Positions 1 through 7,949 of a DNA stretch of 36,381 nt are shown in pieces. The stretch covers positions 1-36,381 of the forward strand of contig NZ_JACCKA010000081.1 of the NCBI RefSeq assembly GCF_013425525.1, given 5' to 3'. Both the position numbers and the translations under genes were made by a program. Under the pieces are notes generated by a model that saw nothing but the letters and a program-made list of their open reading frames with translations, was not told where the DNA came from and did no database searches. Within the stretch, counting starts at the first letter, position 1; each line of letters begins with the position of its first letter. Origin of the DNA: Luteimonas salinisoli. Lineage in GTDB: Bacteria > Pseudomonadota > Gammaproteobacteria > Xanthomonadales > Xanthomonadaceae.

Positions 1-71
1 GCCGCGCCGGGGGTGTTGCTCCGCCCTTCGGTCCGGCCATCCATGGCCGGACTCAGGGCCGCAGACCATCC
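1..71. repeat. Terminal direct repeat, left copy
   Basis: Bases 1-71 are identical to bases 36311-36381. The repeat covers the outer arm and first hairpin of palindromic element A plus half of its second hairpin. It is best read as an assembly overlap in a dispersed repeat. Confidence 0.95.
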
Positions 72-302
72 ATGGTCTGCTCTCCGCAACACCCCCGGCA
101 CGGCTCCCGCTTGAACGTTGGTGGGCTTCGGAGGAATGCTCTACCGAGCATCCGAAAGCAAATGACCGGTGCGGCGCCCGGGCCGGGCATATGCGGACAG
201 CAGACCATGGATGGTCTGCGGCGGCGAGTCGGGCCATGGATGGCCCGACCGAGCCGGGGAGCATATCCCGGCCCGGGCGCCGCTGGCTCCGAAGCCCACG
301 AA
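1..302. repeat. Nested palindromic repeat cluster (two three-way-junction elements)
   Basis: No gene is seen in the first 329 bases; they are dominated by inverted repeats. Element A (1-104) has outer arms 1-19 (GCCGCGCCGGGGGTGTTGC) and 86-104 (one mismatch) enclosing two perfect hairpins at 31-52 (10-bp arms, CC loop) and 61-80 (9-bp arms, CC loop). Element B (171-283) has outer arms 171-194 and 261-283 (one extra base) enclosing hairpins at 200-219 and 228-249, in the opposite order with GG loops, so B is laid out as the reverse complement of A. A 16-base arm at 118-133 pairs with 287-302 (one mismatch) and encloses B; a further hairpin lies at about 125-159. Hairpin loops carry CCATCCATGG or CCATGGATGG cores. 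The outer arm of A is the tail of the repeat seen at the right end of the window. Confidence 0.85.
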
Positions 303-329
303 CCCACCGCCTTGGTTTCGAAGCGACAC

Positions 330-1016
330 TCAGAATTCGAGGTCGAGCGCCGCGCAGAGGTAGTCCATGAACGGCGCCATCGCCTTCAGGTCGCGCGCCA
401 GCACGCTGCGCAGGCGAGGACCGGTCATGGTGGCGTCGTCGATGTCGCGCAGGGCGACGAAGTTGCGGCGGCGCAGATCGTCGATGTACTCGAAATCCGC
501 ATCGAATCCGCGCGGCGCGCGCACCAGCATCTCGCCCTCCGAGAGCCGGTAGCGGCGGCCGAACGCGCGCGCGTGCGCGGCGCGCGCCCAGCCGGCCGGG
601 TTGTCGACGACGAACTGGCGGATCCGACGCAGCACCGGCGGCTCCGGGTGCCAGATGCCGGCGGCGATGAAGCAGGCGCCGGGCTGGAGATGCAGGTACC
701 ACGACGGCGCCGCGGTCTCGCGACTGCGCTCGTGGAACAGGCGGGCGCCCTGCCAGGTCTTGTAGGGCGTCTTGTCGTTGGCGAAGCGGGTATCGCGATG
801 GATGCGGAACAGGGAGCCGCCGACCGGCTTCGGGTCCGACCGGTAGTGCGCGCTGACCGACAGCAGGTCGGGCTGCAGATCGACCAGCAGGCGACGGAAC
901 GGCTCGCGCACGTGCGCCTCGTAGTCCGGCTTGTGGGCCTGGAACCAGGCGCGCTCGTTGTGCCGCGCCAGCGCGCGCAGGAAACGGAACGAGCGTTCGG
1001 TGAAATAGGTCGTCAT
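330..1016 (-). CDS. DUF2461 (TIGR02453-type) family protein
   Basis: Encodes 228 residues starting MTTYFTERSF. The text matches the DUF2461/TIGR02453 family of unknown biochemical function: an N-terminal FLRALARHN stretch, a central RIHRDTRFANDKTPYK block (about residues 70-85) and a C-terminal RNFVALRDI segment. Length is normal for the family (about 220-230). No signal peptide or membrane segment is visible, so it is probably cytosolic. The start ATG overlaps the stop of the upstream exonuclease gene as TGATG, which fixes the start and implies translational coupling. It is the last gene of the kynurenine-exonuclease unit and lies next to the palindromic repeats. No function is inferred beyond family membership. 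Confidence 0.88.
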   Translation of the reverse strand: MTTYFTERSFRFLRALARHNERAWFQAHKPDYEAHVREPFRRLLVDLQPDLLSVSAHYRSDPKPVGGSLFRIHRDTRFANDKTPYKTWQGARLFHERSRETAAPSWYLHLQPGACFIAAGIWHPEPPVLRRIRQFVVDNPAGWARAAHARAFGRRYRLSEGEMLVRAPRGFDADFEYIDDLRRRNFVALRDIDDATMTGPRLRSVLARDLKAMAPFMDYLCAALDLEF

Positions 1017-2458
1017 CAACCGAGCTCCGCGGCGAGCCTGCGCCCCCAGGCCTCGAGACGGTCGAGCAGCGCCAGGCGTGCACCGTCGCCGGAATTGGTG
1101 GCGCGCAGCGCGATGATCTCGCCGAAGAACTCCGGCAGCGACAGCTCGGACAGTTCCGTGCCCTCCGCCAGGCGCCGGCGCCGGTAGGCGTCCCAGCGCT
1201 CGCGCTCGGCGGCGTCGAGGGTGTGCGGCCAGTTGCGGGCGCGATAGCGGAACAGCAGTTCCGGCAGGCGCGCGTCCTGGAACCCGAACGCGCGCGTGCC
1301 CAGCGCCGCGGGCGGCGTGCCGCGCACCTCCGCCATGCGGCGGCGGTCGGCGTCGCCGATGAAGCCGTCGTAGAGCGCGGCGTCTGCGTCCGCCGGCTCG
1401 CGCGCAGCCTCCCTGGCATAGACGCTGCGGACCTTCTCGGCCAGCGCCGGCCCCACCTCGCGCAGCAGCGCCGCCCGCTCCATCACCTGGCCGCGGTCGA
1501 TGCCCAGGCGGTCGATGTCGGCATGGGTGAGATGGTGCCAGGCCACCACGGCGGGGCAGCGGTTGAGGTGGATTTCCTTCAGGGCGACGCGCGACTCGCC
1601 GGGCGGCAGGTCCGCGGCCGGGGTATAGAGGCGGTCCGCGATCTCCTCCGGTTCCAGGTCGAGCAGCGGCCCCGGATCGGTGCCGAGGTCGAACACGATC
1701 ACCCGGCTGTCGATGCGCGGGTGGCGCGCCAGCGGCAGCACCGGTGCCGCGCACATGCGCGTGGCCGGGTAGCGCTGCGAGACGTGCAGCGCCGGCTCCA
1801 TGGCGATGATGTCGAGCAGGCCGGCGGCGTGGCGCTTGTCGCGCAGCCGCAGCGCATAGTCCCACAGGCGCGGCTGCGCCATGCGCAGGCGCCGCGCCAG
1901 GCCGATCAGCGCGCGCACGTCGGACAGCGCCTCGTGGGCGTCGCCGGTGCGCACGCCGTTCACCGTGGCCAGGTGTTCGAGCTTGAACGAGCAGGCGCCG
2001 TCCTCGCGTCTGGGCCAGGCCACGCCGTCGGGGCGCAGCGCGTAGGCCAGGCGCATGACGTCCAGCAGGTCCCAGCGCGAATTGCCGCCGCGCCACTCCC
2101 GTTCGTAGGGATCGTAGAAGTTCCGGTACAGCCCGCAGCGGACGAATTCGTCGTCGAAGCGCAGCGAGTTGTAGCCGACGCTGCAGGTACGCGGCCGCGA
2201 CATCGCTTCGTGGATGCGGGCGAAGGCCTCGGCCTCGCCGATCCCGTCGCGCAGGGCGTCCTGCGGTGCGATGCCCGTCACCATGCTGGCGGCCGGCGTC
2301 GGCAGCAGGTCGTCGGCGGGGCGCACCATGAACTCGATCGGCGCTTCCAGCTCCTTCAGCGCTTCGTCGGTGCGGATGGCGGCGAACTGCGCGATGCGGG
2401 TGCGGCGTGGGTCGCTGCCGAAGGTCTCCAGGTCGTAGAACAGGAAGCTGGCGGCCAT
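1016..2458 (-). CDS. sbcB: Exonuclease I (3'-5' ssDNA exonuclease)
   Basis: Encodes 480 residues, close to E. coli ExoI (475). It degrades single-stranded DNA 3' to 5' in mismatch repair and recombination. The DEDDh exonuclease fold is visible: motif I FYDLETFGSDPRRTRIAQF with D9 and E11, motif II around NSLRFDDEF, and motif III HEALSDVRALIGLARRL carrying the catalytic His and Asp. The C-terminal half has the ExoI-specific SH3-like and helical regions. Its ATG overlaps the kmo stop codon (TGATG) and its own stop overlaps the next ATG the same way, so kmo, sbcB and the DUF2461 gene appear translationally coupled. A DNA-repair nuclease inside a catabolic unit is unexpected; co-transcription is inferred from spacing alone. 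Confidence 0.93.
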   Translation of the reverse strand: MAASFLFYDLETFGSDPRRTRIAQFAAIRTDEALKELEAPIEFMVRPADDLLPTPAASMVTGIAPQDALRDGIGEAEAFARIHEAMSRPRTCSVGYNSLRFDDEFVRCGLYRNFYDPYEREWRGGNSRWDLLDVMRLAYALRPDGVAWPRREDGACSFKLEHLATVNGVRTGDAHEALSDVRALIGLARRLRMAQPRLWDYALRLRDKRHAAGLLDIIAMEPALHVSQRYPATRMCAAPVLPLARHPRIDSRVIVFDLGTDPGPLLDLEPEEIADRLYTPAADLPPGESRVALKEIHLNRCPAVVAWHHLTHADIDRLGIDRGQVMERAALLREVGPALAEKVRSVYAREAAREPADADAALYDGFIGDADRRRMAEVRGTPPAALGTRAFGFQDARLPELLFRYRARNWPHTLDAAERERWDAYRRRRLAEGTELSELSLPEFFGEIIALRATNSGDGARLALLDRLEAWGRRLAAELG

Positions 2459-3822
2459 CAGAAGTCCTCCAGCGGCGCCAGCTGCGCGCGGACCTCGGCG
2501 TCGAGGGCGCCGCGATCGACTTGCTCCAGATCGTCGAGGCCGCGGGTGGCCCGCTCCAGGAGCGCGTGCTGGAGCCGGCTGCGTTCGAGCGCGACCGCGT
2601 AGGGGATGCGCATGAAGCTGACCATGGCGTAGCGAGGAACGAAGCGGTCCGGATGCCGCTGCTGCAGCTCCAGTTCGAGCGCGCGCTGCAGCAGGTAGTC
2701 GCTGTCGTCGACGCGGTCGCGCATCTCGCGGTAGTTCTCCAGCGCCATGTGCTGGATCGCCAGTGCGTTCGGCTGCCTTGCCGCCTGGAAGCCGGCGAAC
2801 ACCTCCTCCAGCGGCGCCTCGTCGCGCAGCCCGCGCGCCAGTTCCACGCAATCCTCGAACGCGCAGTTCATGCCCTGGCCGTGGAACGGCACCATGGCGT
2901 GCGCGGCGTCGCCGATCAGCACCGCGCGGCCGTCGAGGTGCCAGCGCTCCAGGTAGAGGGTGGCGAGCATGCCGGCCGGGTTGGCGGCCCAGTCGGCCTC
3001 GAGGCCAGGGATCAGCGGCAGCGCATCGGCGAAGTCGCGCGCGAACAGCGCCCGCGCCTGCGCCGGAGTGCGCACGGTATCGAAGCCGGGATTGCCGCGG
3101 TTGGGCATGAACAGGGTGACGGTGAAGGTGCGCTCGTCGTTGGGCAGGGCGATGCACATGTAGTCGCCGCGCGGCCAGATGTGCAGGGCGTTGGGCTCGA
3201 TGCGGAAGCCGCCGTCGTCCGCCGGGGGAATCTCGAGCTCGCGGTAGCCGTGATCCAGCGGCTCCACACGTTCGCCGAGGTCGGCGACCCGCTGCATCGC
3301 CGCGCGCACCGCCGATCCCGCGCCGTCGGCGCCCACCAGCGCGGCGAAATCCACCTGCTCGGCGCTGCCGTCGCGATCGTCGACGAAGCGCGCGCTGCGG
3401 GCGTCGAAATCCACCGCGTCGAGGCGGCGGTCGAAGTGCAGGCGTGCGCCAGCCGCCTCGGCCAGCCCGATCAGGGTGAGGTTGAGGTCGCCGCGGTGCA
3501 CCGACCAGATCACCTCCGAATCGTCGCGGCCGTAGCGTTGCAGCTGCAGGCTGCCGTCGGCGAAATGCACCATCCGGCCGCGCATCATCACCGCCTGGCG
3601 CATCACCGCGGCCTCGGCGCCGGCCTGCTCCAGCGCGTGGCGCCCGCGCTCGGCCAGGGCCAGGTTGATCGAGCGCCCGCCGCCGTAGCCGCGCAGGCGC
3701 GGATCGCCGCGCTTTTCGTAGACGTCGACGCGACGGCCGTCGCGCGCCAGCAGGATCGCCAGCAGCGCACCGGCCAGGCCGGCGCCGACGATCGTCAGGG
3801 GACGCGGCTGCGCGGCGCTCAT
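2458..3822 (-). CDS. kmo: Kynurenine 3-monooxygenase
   Basis: Encodes 454 residues, the usual KMO length. It is an FAD- and NADPH-dependent hydroxylase converting L-kynurenine to 3-hydroxykynurenine. The N-terminus has the FAD Rossmann motif IVGAGLAG (residues 11-18). The KMO signature GRSINLALAERG follows at about residues 50-61, and the second FAD motif LIGDAAHAMVPFHGQGMN lies in the C-terminal half. The start ATG is preceded by GGAAGG at good spacing. It lies 25 bases downstream of kynU and its stop overlaps the sbcB start. Bacterial KMO lacks the C-terminal membrane anchor of the eukaryotic enzyme, and none is obvious here, so a cytosolic location is likely. Confidence 0.96.
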   Translation of the reverse strand: MSAAQPRPLTIVGAGLAGALLAILLARDGRRVDVYEKRGDPRLRGYGGGRSINLALAERGRHALEQAGAEAAVMRQAVMMRGRMVHFADGSLQLQRYGRDDSEVIWSVHRGDLNLTLIGLAEAAGARLHFDRRLDAVDFDARSARFVDDRDGSAEQVDFAALVGADGAGSAVRAAMQRVADLGERVEPLDHGYRELEIPPADDGGFRIEPNALHIWPRGDYMCIALPNDERTFTVTLFMPNRGNPGFDTVRTPAQARALFARDFADALPLIPGLEADWAANPAGMLATLYLERWHLDGRAVLIGDAAHAMVPFHGQGMNCAFEDCVELARGLRDEAPLEEVFAGFQAARQPNALAIQHMALENYREMRDRVDDSDYLLQRALELELQQRHPDRFVPRYAMVSFMRIPYAVALERSRLQHALLERATRGLDDLEQVDRGALDAEVRAQLAPLEDF

Positions 3823-3847
3823 GGGGCGCCTTCCGTCGGCATCCGGC

Positions 3848-5119
3848 TCATGCCGACGCCCAGGCCTCGACCGTGCGGACGAAACGCAGCACGTCGTCGT
3901 GGTTGTTGTAGAGGGGCGCCGGCGCGATGCGGATCACGTCCGGCTCGCGCCAATCGCCGATCACGCCGTTGGCCGACAGGTAGTCGAACAGGGCGCGGCC
4001 GGCATCGCGGCCCTCGCGCACCCGCAGCGACAGCTGGCAGCCACGGCGTTCCGGCTCGCGCGGGGTGGCGATCTCCAGCACGCGCGACAGGCGCGCCCCG
4101 ATCAGCGTCTCCAGGTAACCGGTCAGGCGCAGCGACTTCTCGCGCAGCGCCGGCATCCCGGCCTGGCCGAACAGCTCGAGCGAGGCGCGCAGGGGCGCCA
4201 TCGCCAGGATCGGCGGGTTGCTCAGCTGCCAGCCCTCGGCCCCGGGCGTGGGCACGAACTCCGGGCCCATGCGGAAACGGGTGGCCTTCTCGTGGCCCCA
4301 CCAGCCGGCGAACCGCGGCCGGTCGGTGCGGGCGTGGCGCGCGTGGACGAAACACCCCGCCACGGCGCCCGGGCCGGAGTTCATGTACTTGTAGTGGCAC
4401 CAGACCGCGAAGTCGGCGCCGCAGTCGTGCAGCGCCAGCGGCAGGTTGCCGGCGGCGTGGGCCAGGTCGAAGCCGACCACCGCGCCGGCGGCGTGGCCGA
4501 GCCGGGCGATCTCCGCAAGGTCGAAGGCCTGGCCGGTGCGGTACTGCACTCCGGGCCAGAGCACCAGCGCAAGGCGCGGACCGTGTTCGGCGACGGCGCG
4601 TTCGATCGCCGCCATCGAGATCGTGCCGGTGGGCTCGTCGGCCTCCAGCTCGATCAGATCGGTGGCCGGGTCGAAGCCGTGGAAGCGCAGCTGCGATTCC
4701 ACGGCGTGGCGGTCGGAGGGGAACGCGCCGGCCTCCATCAGGATCGCCGGGCGCTCGCGGGTGGGCCGGTAGAAGCTGACCAGCATCAGGTGCAGGTTGG
4801 CGGTGAGCGAGTTCATCGCCACCACCTCGGCCGGCTGCGCGCCGACCACCCCGGCCAGGGCCTCGCAGACCAGTTCGTGGTACGGCATCCACTGGGCATG
4901 GCCGCGGAAGTGGCCCTCGACGGCCTCCATCGCCCACTTGTCCAGCACCTCCTCGACGTAGGCGCGTGCGCCGCGGGGCTGCAGGCCCAGCGAGTTGCCG
5001 CAGAAGTAGGCCTGCTCGGCGCCGTCGTGCAGCGGCACGTGAAACTGCGCGCGCAGCGCGCGCAGCGGATCGGCGCGGTCGAGGGCGTGCGCGTGGTCGA
5101 TGGAGCAGGGGTCGGTCAT
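3848..5119 (-). CDS. kynU: Kynureninase
   Basis: Encodes 423 residues, normal for kynureninase. The PLP enzyme cleaves 3-hydroxykynurenine (or kynurenine) to 3-hydroxyanthranilate (or anthranilate) and alanine. Fold-type I features are visible: the N-terminal YFCGNSLGLQPRGA motif (residues 38-52), the PLP-pyridine Asp in GFDLAHAAGN (D218) and the Schiff-base lysine in CHYKYMNSGPG (K244). The C-terminal small domain ends with the conserved RIAPAPLYNNHDDV segment. It lies 94 bases downstream of the ACMS decarboxylase and 25 bases upstream of kmo. No strong ribosome binding site is visible before the ATG. With kmo, it feeds the dioxygenase encoded upstream in the same unit. Confidence 0.96.
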   Translation of the reverse strand: MTDPCSIDHAHALDRADPLRALRAQFHVPLHDGAEQAYFCGNSLGLQPRGARAYVEEVLDKWAMEAVEGHFRGHAQWMPYHELVCEALAGVVGAQPAEVVAMNSLTANLHLMLVSFYRPTRERPAILMEAGAFPSDRHAVESQLRFHGFDPATDLIELEADEPTGTISMAAIERAVAEHGPRLALVLWPGVQYRTGQAFDLAEIARLGHAAGAVVGFDLAHAAGNLPLALHDCGADFAVWCHYKYMNSGPGAVAGCFVHARHARTDRPRFAGWWGHEKATRFRMGPEFVPTPGAEGWQLSNPPILAMAPLRASLELFGQAGMPALREKSLRLTGYLETLIGARLSRVLEIATPREPERRGCQLSLRVREGRDAGRALFDYLSANGVIGDWREPDVIRIAPAPLYNNHDDVLRFVRTVEAWASA

Positions 5120-5213
5120 GGCGGTCCGGGATCGGGGGCGAAGGCCGGCGCGCCCGCAAGAGAAGCGGATGCCGGTGGGCGCGCGCGGCGCCCGGCGCGG
5201 GAGGCGGCTGCGG

Positions 5214-6239
5214 TCATGAGAATCGCGACAGCGGCAGGTCCAGCCACTCCAGCGCGGTGCCGTGGTACAGGCGCGCCTGGGCGGCGGGGTCGAGGTCGAG
5301 CTCGGCGATGCCGGCGCCCGGGGTCTGTTCTCCGAGCGGGAACGGATAGTCGGTGCCGAGCATGACCCGCTCCGTGCCGCAGGTCTCGAGCAGGTAGCGC
5401 AGCGCGCGCGGGTCGGCCACCCAGGAATCGAAGTACAGCTGCTTGAGATAACCGCGCGGGTTGCCGGGGTTGTCGGTGGCGACCAGGTCCGGGCGCATCC
5501 GGAAGCCGTGCTCGATGCGGCCGATGGTGTAGGGGAAGCTGCCGCCGCCGTGGGCCATGCAGATCTTCAGCTTCGGCAGCCGCTCCAGCACCCCGCCGAA
5601 CACCAGGCAGCAGGCGGCACGCGACTGCTCGGCCGGCATGCCGACCAGCCAGGGCAGCCAGTACTTGGGCATGCTGTCGCTGCCCATCATGTCCCAGGGG
5701 TGGACCAGCACCGCGGCGCCGAGGTCGGCGGCGGCCTCGAAGAACGGGAACAGCTCCGGCGCGTCGAGGTTCCAGTGCTCGTCGGCCGAACGCTGGATGT
5801 GCGAGCCGATCTGCACCCCCTGCAGGCCGAGCTGGTCCATGCAGCGCTCCAGCTCCTGGATCGCCAGCCGCGGCGACTGCAGCGGGACGGTCCCGATGCC
5901 GGCGTAGTGGCGCGGGTGATCGCGGCAGGTCCGCGCCATGTGGTCGTTGAGCGCCTGGTGCAGCTCCAGCGCCTGGTTGGCCTTGGCCCAGTAGCTGAAC
6001 ATCACCGGCACGGTGCTGATCACCTGCACCTGCACGCCGAACCGGGCGTAGTCGTCGATCCGCTCCTGCGCGTCCCAGGTCTTCGACCAGATCTCGCGGA
6101 AGAAGCGCCCGTCCTTGTAGATGCGGTGGCGGCCGTCGCTGGTGTGGTGGATCACCGGAAAGCGCGCATCGCCGTACTTGGCGGCCAGGTCCGGCCACTC
6201 GCGGGGCAGGTAGTGGGCGTGGATGTCGATCTTGAGCAC
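5214..6239 (-). CDS. nbaD: 2-amino-3-carboxymuconate-6-semialdehyde decarboxylase (ACMSD)
   Basis: Encodes 341 residues starting at a GTG codon (GTG-CTC-AAG, MLKIDIHAHYLP). It is a zinc amidohydrolase-fold decarboxylase that removes CO2 from ACMS to give 2-aminomuconate semialdehyde. This diverts the pathway from spontaneous quinolinate formation. The metal ligands expected for ACMSD are all visible: H7 and H9 in DIHAHYLP, H180 in VLVHPWDMMG, H230 in MAHGGGSFP and D297 in LGTDYPFPLGEQ. Length matches the Pseudomonas enzyme (about 334). The gene follows nbaC with a 35-base gap. That gap holds a -10-like TAGAAT (6246-6251) ending six bases before the GTG with no ribosome binding site, so an internal leaderless transcript is possible. 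The symbol follows the 2-nitrobenzoate pathway usage. Confidence 0.94.
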   Translation of the reverse strand: MLKIDIHAHYLPREWPDLAAKYGDARFPVIHHTSDGRHRIYKDGRFFREIWSKTWDAQERIDDYARFGVQVQVISTVPVMFSYWAKANQALELHQALNDHMARTCRDHPRHYAGIGTVPLQSPRLAIQELERCMDQLGLQGVQIGSHIQRSADEHWNLDAPELFPFFEAAADLGAAVLVHPWDMMGSDSMPKYWLPWLVGMPAEQSRAACCLVFGGVLERLPKLKICMAHGGGSFPYTIGRIEHGFRMRPDLVATDNPGNPRGYLKQLYFDSWVADPRALRYLLETCGTERVMLGTDYPFPLGEQTPGAGIAELDLDPAAQARLYHGTALEWLDLPLSRFS

Positions 6240-6274
6240 GCCGTCATTCTACCGGAGCGGGCCGGCGGAGCGGT

Positions 6275-6793
6275 TCAGCCGTACTTCGCCGGCGCCGGGT
6301 TCAAGTGTCCGCACGCGTCGCAGGTACGGCGCTCGACCGAGGCATAGAAGCGGTCGAACACCGGGGGCAGGTCCTGCTCGATGTTCTCCAGCGCGAAGAA
6401 CTCCTCGTAGAGCTTGTGGTTGCAGCGCTCGCAATACCACATCAGGCCGTCCTGCTCGTGCGGCAGGCGCTTGCGTTCGATCACCAGGCCGACCGAATCC
6501 GGTCCGCGCTGCGGAGAGTGGGGAATCCGCGGCGGCAGCAGGAAGGTCTCGCCGGCGCGGATCGGGATGTCGCGCGGCTTGCCGTCCTCCTGCACTCGCA
6601 GGGTCATCTCGCCCTCGAGCTGGTGGAACCACTCCGGGCCTTCGTCCCAGTGGTAGTCGGTGCGCTGGTTGGGGCCGCCGACCACCATGACGATGAAGTC
6701 GCCGTCGTAGATGCACTTGTTGCCGACCGGCGGCTTGAGCAGGTGCCGGTGCTCGTCGATCCAGGCCTGCAGGTTGATCGGTTCCGGGAGCAT
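6275..6793 (-). CDS. nbaC: 3-hydroxyanthranilate 3,4-dioxygenase
   Basis: Encodes 172 residues. The Fe(II) cupin dioxygenase opens the ring of 3-hydroxyanthranilate to ACMS. Iron ligands H48, E54 and H92 and substrate-binding R44 and R96 are present, in [12 protein letters not shown] and [10 protein letters not shown]. Each is offset by three residues from my recollection of the Cupriavidus enzyme. The C-terminus keeps the bacterial-type rubredoxin-like metal site: two CxxC pairs, WYCERCNH and RTCDACGH. It lies 19 bases downstream of the RidA-like gene and 35 bases upstream of the decarboxylase. It is the central ring-cleavage step of the unit, and every expected active-site residue can be read. 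Confidence 0.96.
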   Translation of the reverse strand: MLPEPINLQAWIDEHRHLLKPPVGNKCIYDGDFIVMVVGGPNQRTDYHWDEGPEWFHQLEGEMTLRVQEDGKPRDIPIRAGETFLLPPRIPHSPQRGPDSVGLVIERKRLPHEQDGLMWYCERCNHKLYEEFFALENIEQDLPPVFDRFYASVERRTCDACGHLNPAPAKYG

Positions 6794-6812
6794 GTCGGTT
6801 CGCCTCGCTGGA

Positions 6813-7262
6813 TCAATCGTCGGATCGGGCGCGGTCCGGCGGCAGCGCCGCCACGCATTTCAACTCTATCGCGATCGGGGTGGGCAGGGCGTCGATACCG
6901 AGGGTGGTGCGGCAGGGGGCGGTGTCCGGATCGGGAAAGTACTCGGCCCAGACCGCGTTGTAGGCGGCGAAGTCCTCGGCCATATCGGTGAGATACACGG
7001 TGACGTCGACCAGGTCCTCCCAGCGCGCGCCGCTCGCCTCGAGCACCGCGCGCACGTTGGCGAATACCGTGCGGGCCTGGGCGTCGATGTCGTAGCTGGT
7101 CAGCCGCCCCTGCGCATCGCTGACGTTGCCGCGGATCGCCCCAGTGGCGGGGTCGCGCGGTCCGATCCCGGACAGGAACAGCAGGTCGCCGACCCGCCGG
7201 GCGTGCGGATAGCTGCCGACCGGGGTCGGGGCGGTATCGGTGCGCACCGAGCGACCGGACAT
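6813..7262 (-). CDS. RidA/YjgF-family protein, probable 2-aminomuconate deaminase
   Basis: Encodes 149 residues of the Rid (YjgF/YER057c/UK114) family, which form trimers hydrolysing enamine or imine groups. The key carboxylate-binding Arg is R118 ([12 protein letters not shown]). The general-acid Glu is E133, fifteen residues later as in E. coli RidA (R105, E120). Location inside a kynurenine catabolic unit points to the 2-aminomuconate deaminase role (AmnD/NbaF type), giving 4-oxalocrotonate and ammonia. A general reactive-enamine deaminase protecting this PLP-containing pathway is the alternative. Its start is one base from the end of the carbonic anhydrase gene, which implies co-transcription. 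The symbol is left empty because substrate choice within the family cannot be read from sequence. Confidence 0.87.
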   Translation of the reverse strand: MSGRSVRTDTAPTPVGSYPHARRVGDLLFLSGIGPRDPATGAIRGNVSDAQGRLTSYDIDAQARTVFANVRAVLEASGARWEDLVDVTVYLTDMAEDFAAYNAVWAEYFPDPDTAPCRTTLGIDALPTPIAIELKCVAALPPDRARSDD

Positions 7263-7263
7263 T

Positions 7264-7926
7264 TCAGCGGTCCTCGCGATCGGCGCGGATCCGCTCGAGG
7301 GCGGGCTCGTACTGCGCGGAGAGCGCGCCGGGACCGTCGATGGAGAGTCCCAGGTCGTGCACCCGGCCGTCGCGCAACGAATACACCCAGGCGTGCACCG
7401 CCAGCTTCTGGCCGCGCGCCCAGGCCTCGCGGACCACGGTGGATTCGCAGACGTTGATCATCTGCTCCAGCGCGTTGAGTTCGCACAGGCGGTCGTGGCG
7501 GATCTCCTCGTCGTCGATGGCTTCGATGATGGCGCGGTGCTTGTGCTTGACGTCCTTGACGTGGCGGATCCAGTTGTCCGCCAGGCCGACGCGGCGGCCG
7601 TCGAGCGCCGCGCCGACGCCGGCGCAACCGTAGTGGCCGACCACCAGGATGTGCTCCACCTCCAGCACGTCGATCCCGAACTGGATCACCGACAGGCAGT
7701 TGAGGTCGGTATGCACCACCACATTGGCGACGTTGCGGTGTACGAAGACCTCGCCGGGGCTCATGTCGATGATCTGGTTGGCCGGCACGCGCGAATCCGA
7801 GCAGCCGATCCACAGGTACTTGGGCTTCTGGATCCGCGACAGCCGGGCGAAGAAGCCGGGGTCCTCGGCCTCGACGCGCGCGGCCCAGTTGCGGTTGCGT
7901 TCGAGCAGTTCGTGCAGGCGGTACAT
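7264..7926 (-). CDS. can: Beta-class carbonic anhydrase
   Basis: Encodes 220 residues, the same size as E. coli Can. The enzyme interconverts CO2 and bicarbonate in the cytosol. All zinc ligands of the beta class sit at the E. coli positions: C42 and D44 in WIGCSDSRVPANQ, and H98 and C101 in VVGHYGCAGV. The MYRLHELLERN start is chosen because AGGA lies about nine bases upstream and because it matches the family N-terminus; the open frame continues far upstream only as GC-rich noise. It lies 23 bases after the aldehyde dehydrogenase and one base before the RidA-like gene. Placement beside a decarboxylase suggests it handles pathway CO2, which is inference. Confidence 0.95.
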   Translation of the reverse strand: MYRLHELLERNRNWAARVEAEDPGFFARLSRIQKPKYLWIGCSDSRVPANQIIDMSPGEVFVHRNVANVVVHTDLNCLSVIQFGIDVLEVEHILVVGHYGCAGVGAALDGRRVGLADNWIRHVKDVKHKHRAIIEAIDDEEIRHDRLCELNALEQMINVCESTVVREAWARGQKLAVHAWVYSLRDGRVHDLGLSIDGPGALSAQYEPALERIRADREDR

Positions 7927-7949
7927 GGGTGTTCCTGGTTTTGCGAATG

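Noticed and set aside
72..4779. Long plus-strand open frames opposite the kynurenine genes (for example 72-1187 and 2407-4779)
   Set aside because: They are complements of recognised genes, with Arg/Ala/Gly-biased translations and no family motifs; an effect of high GC.
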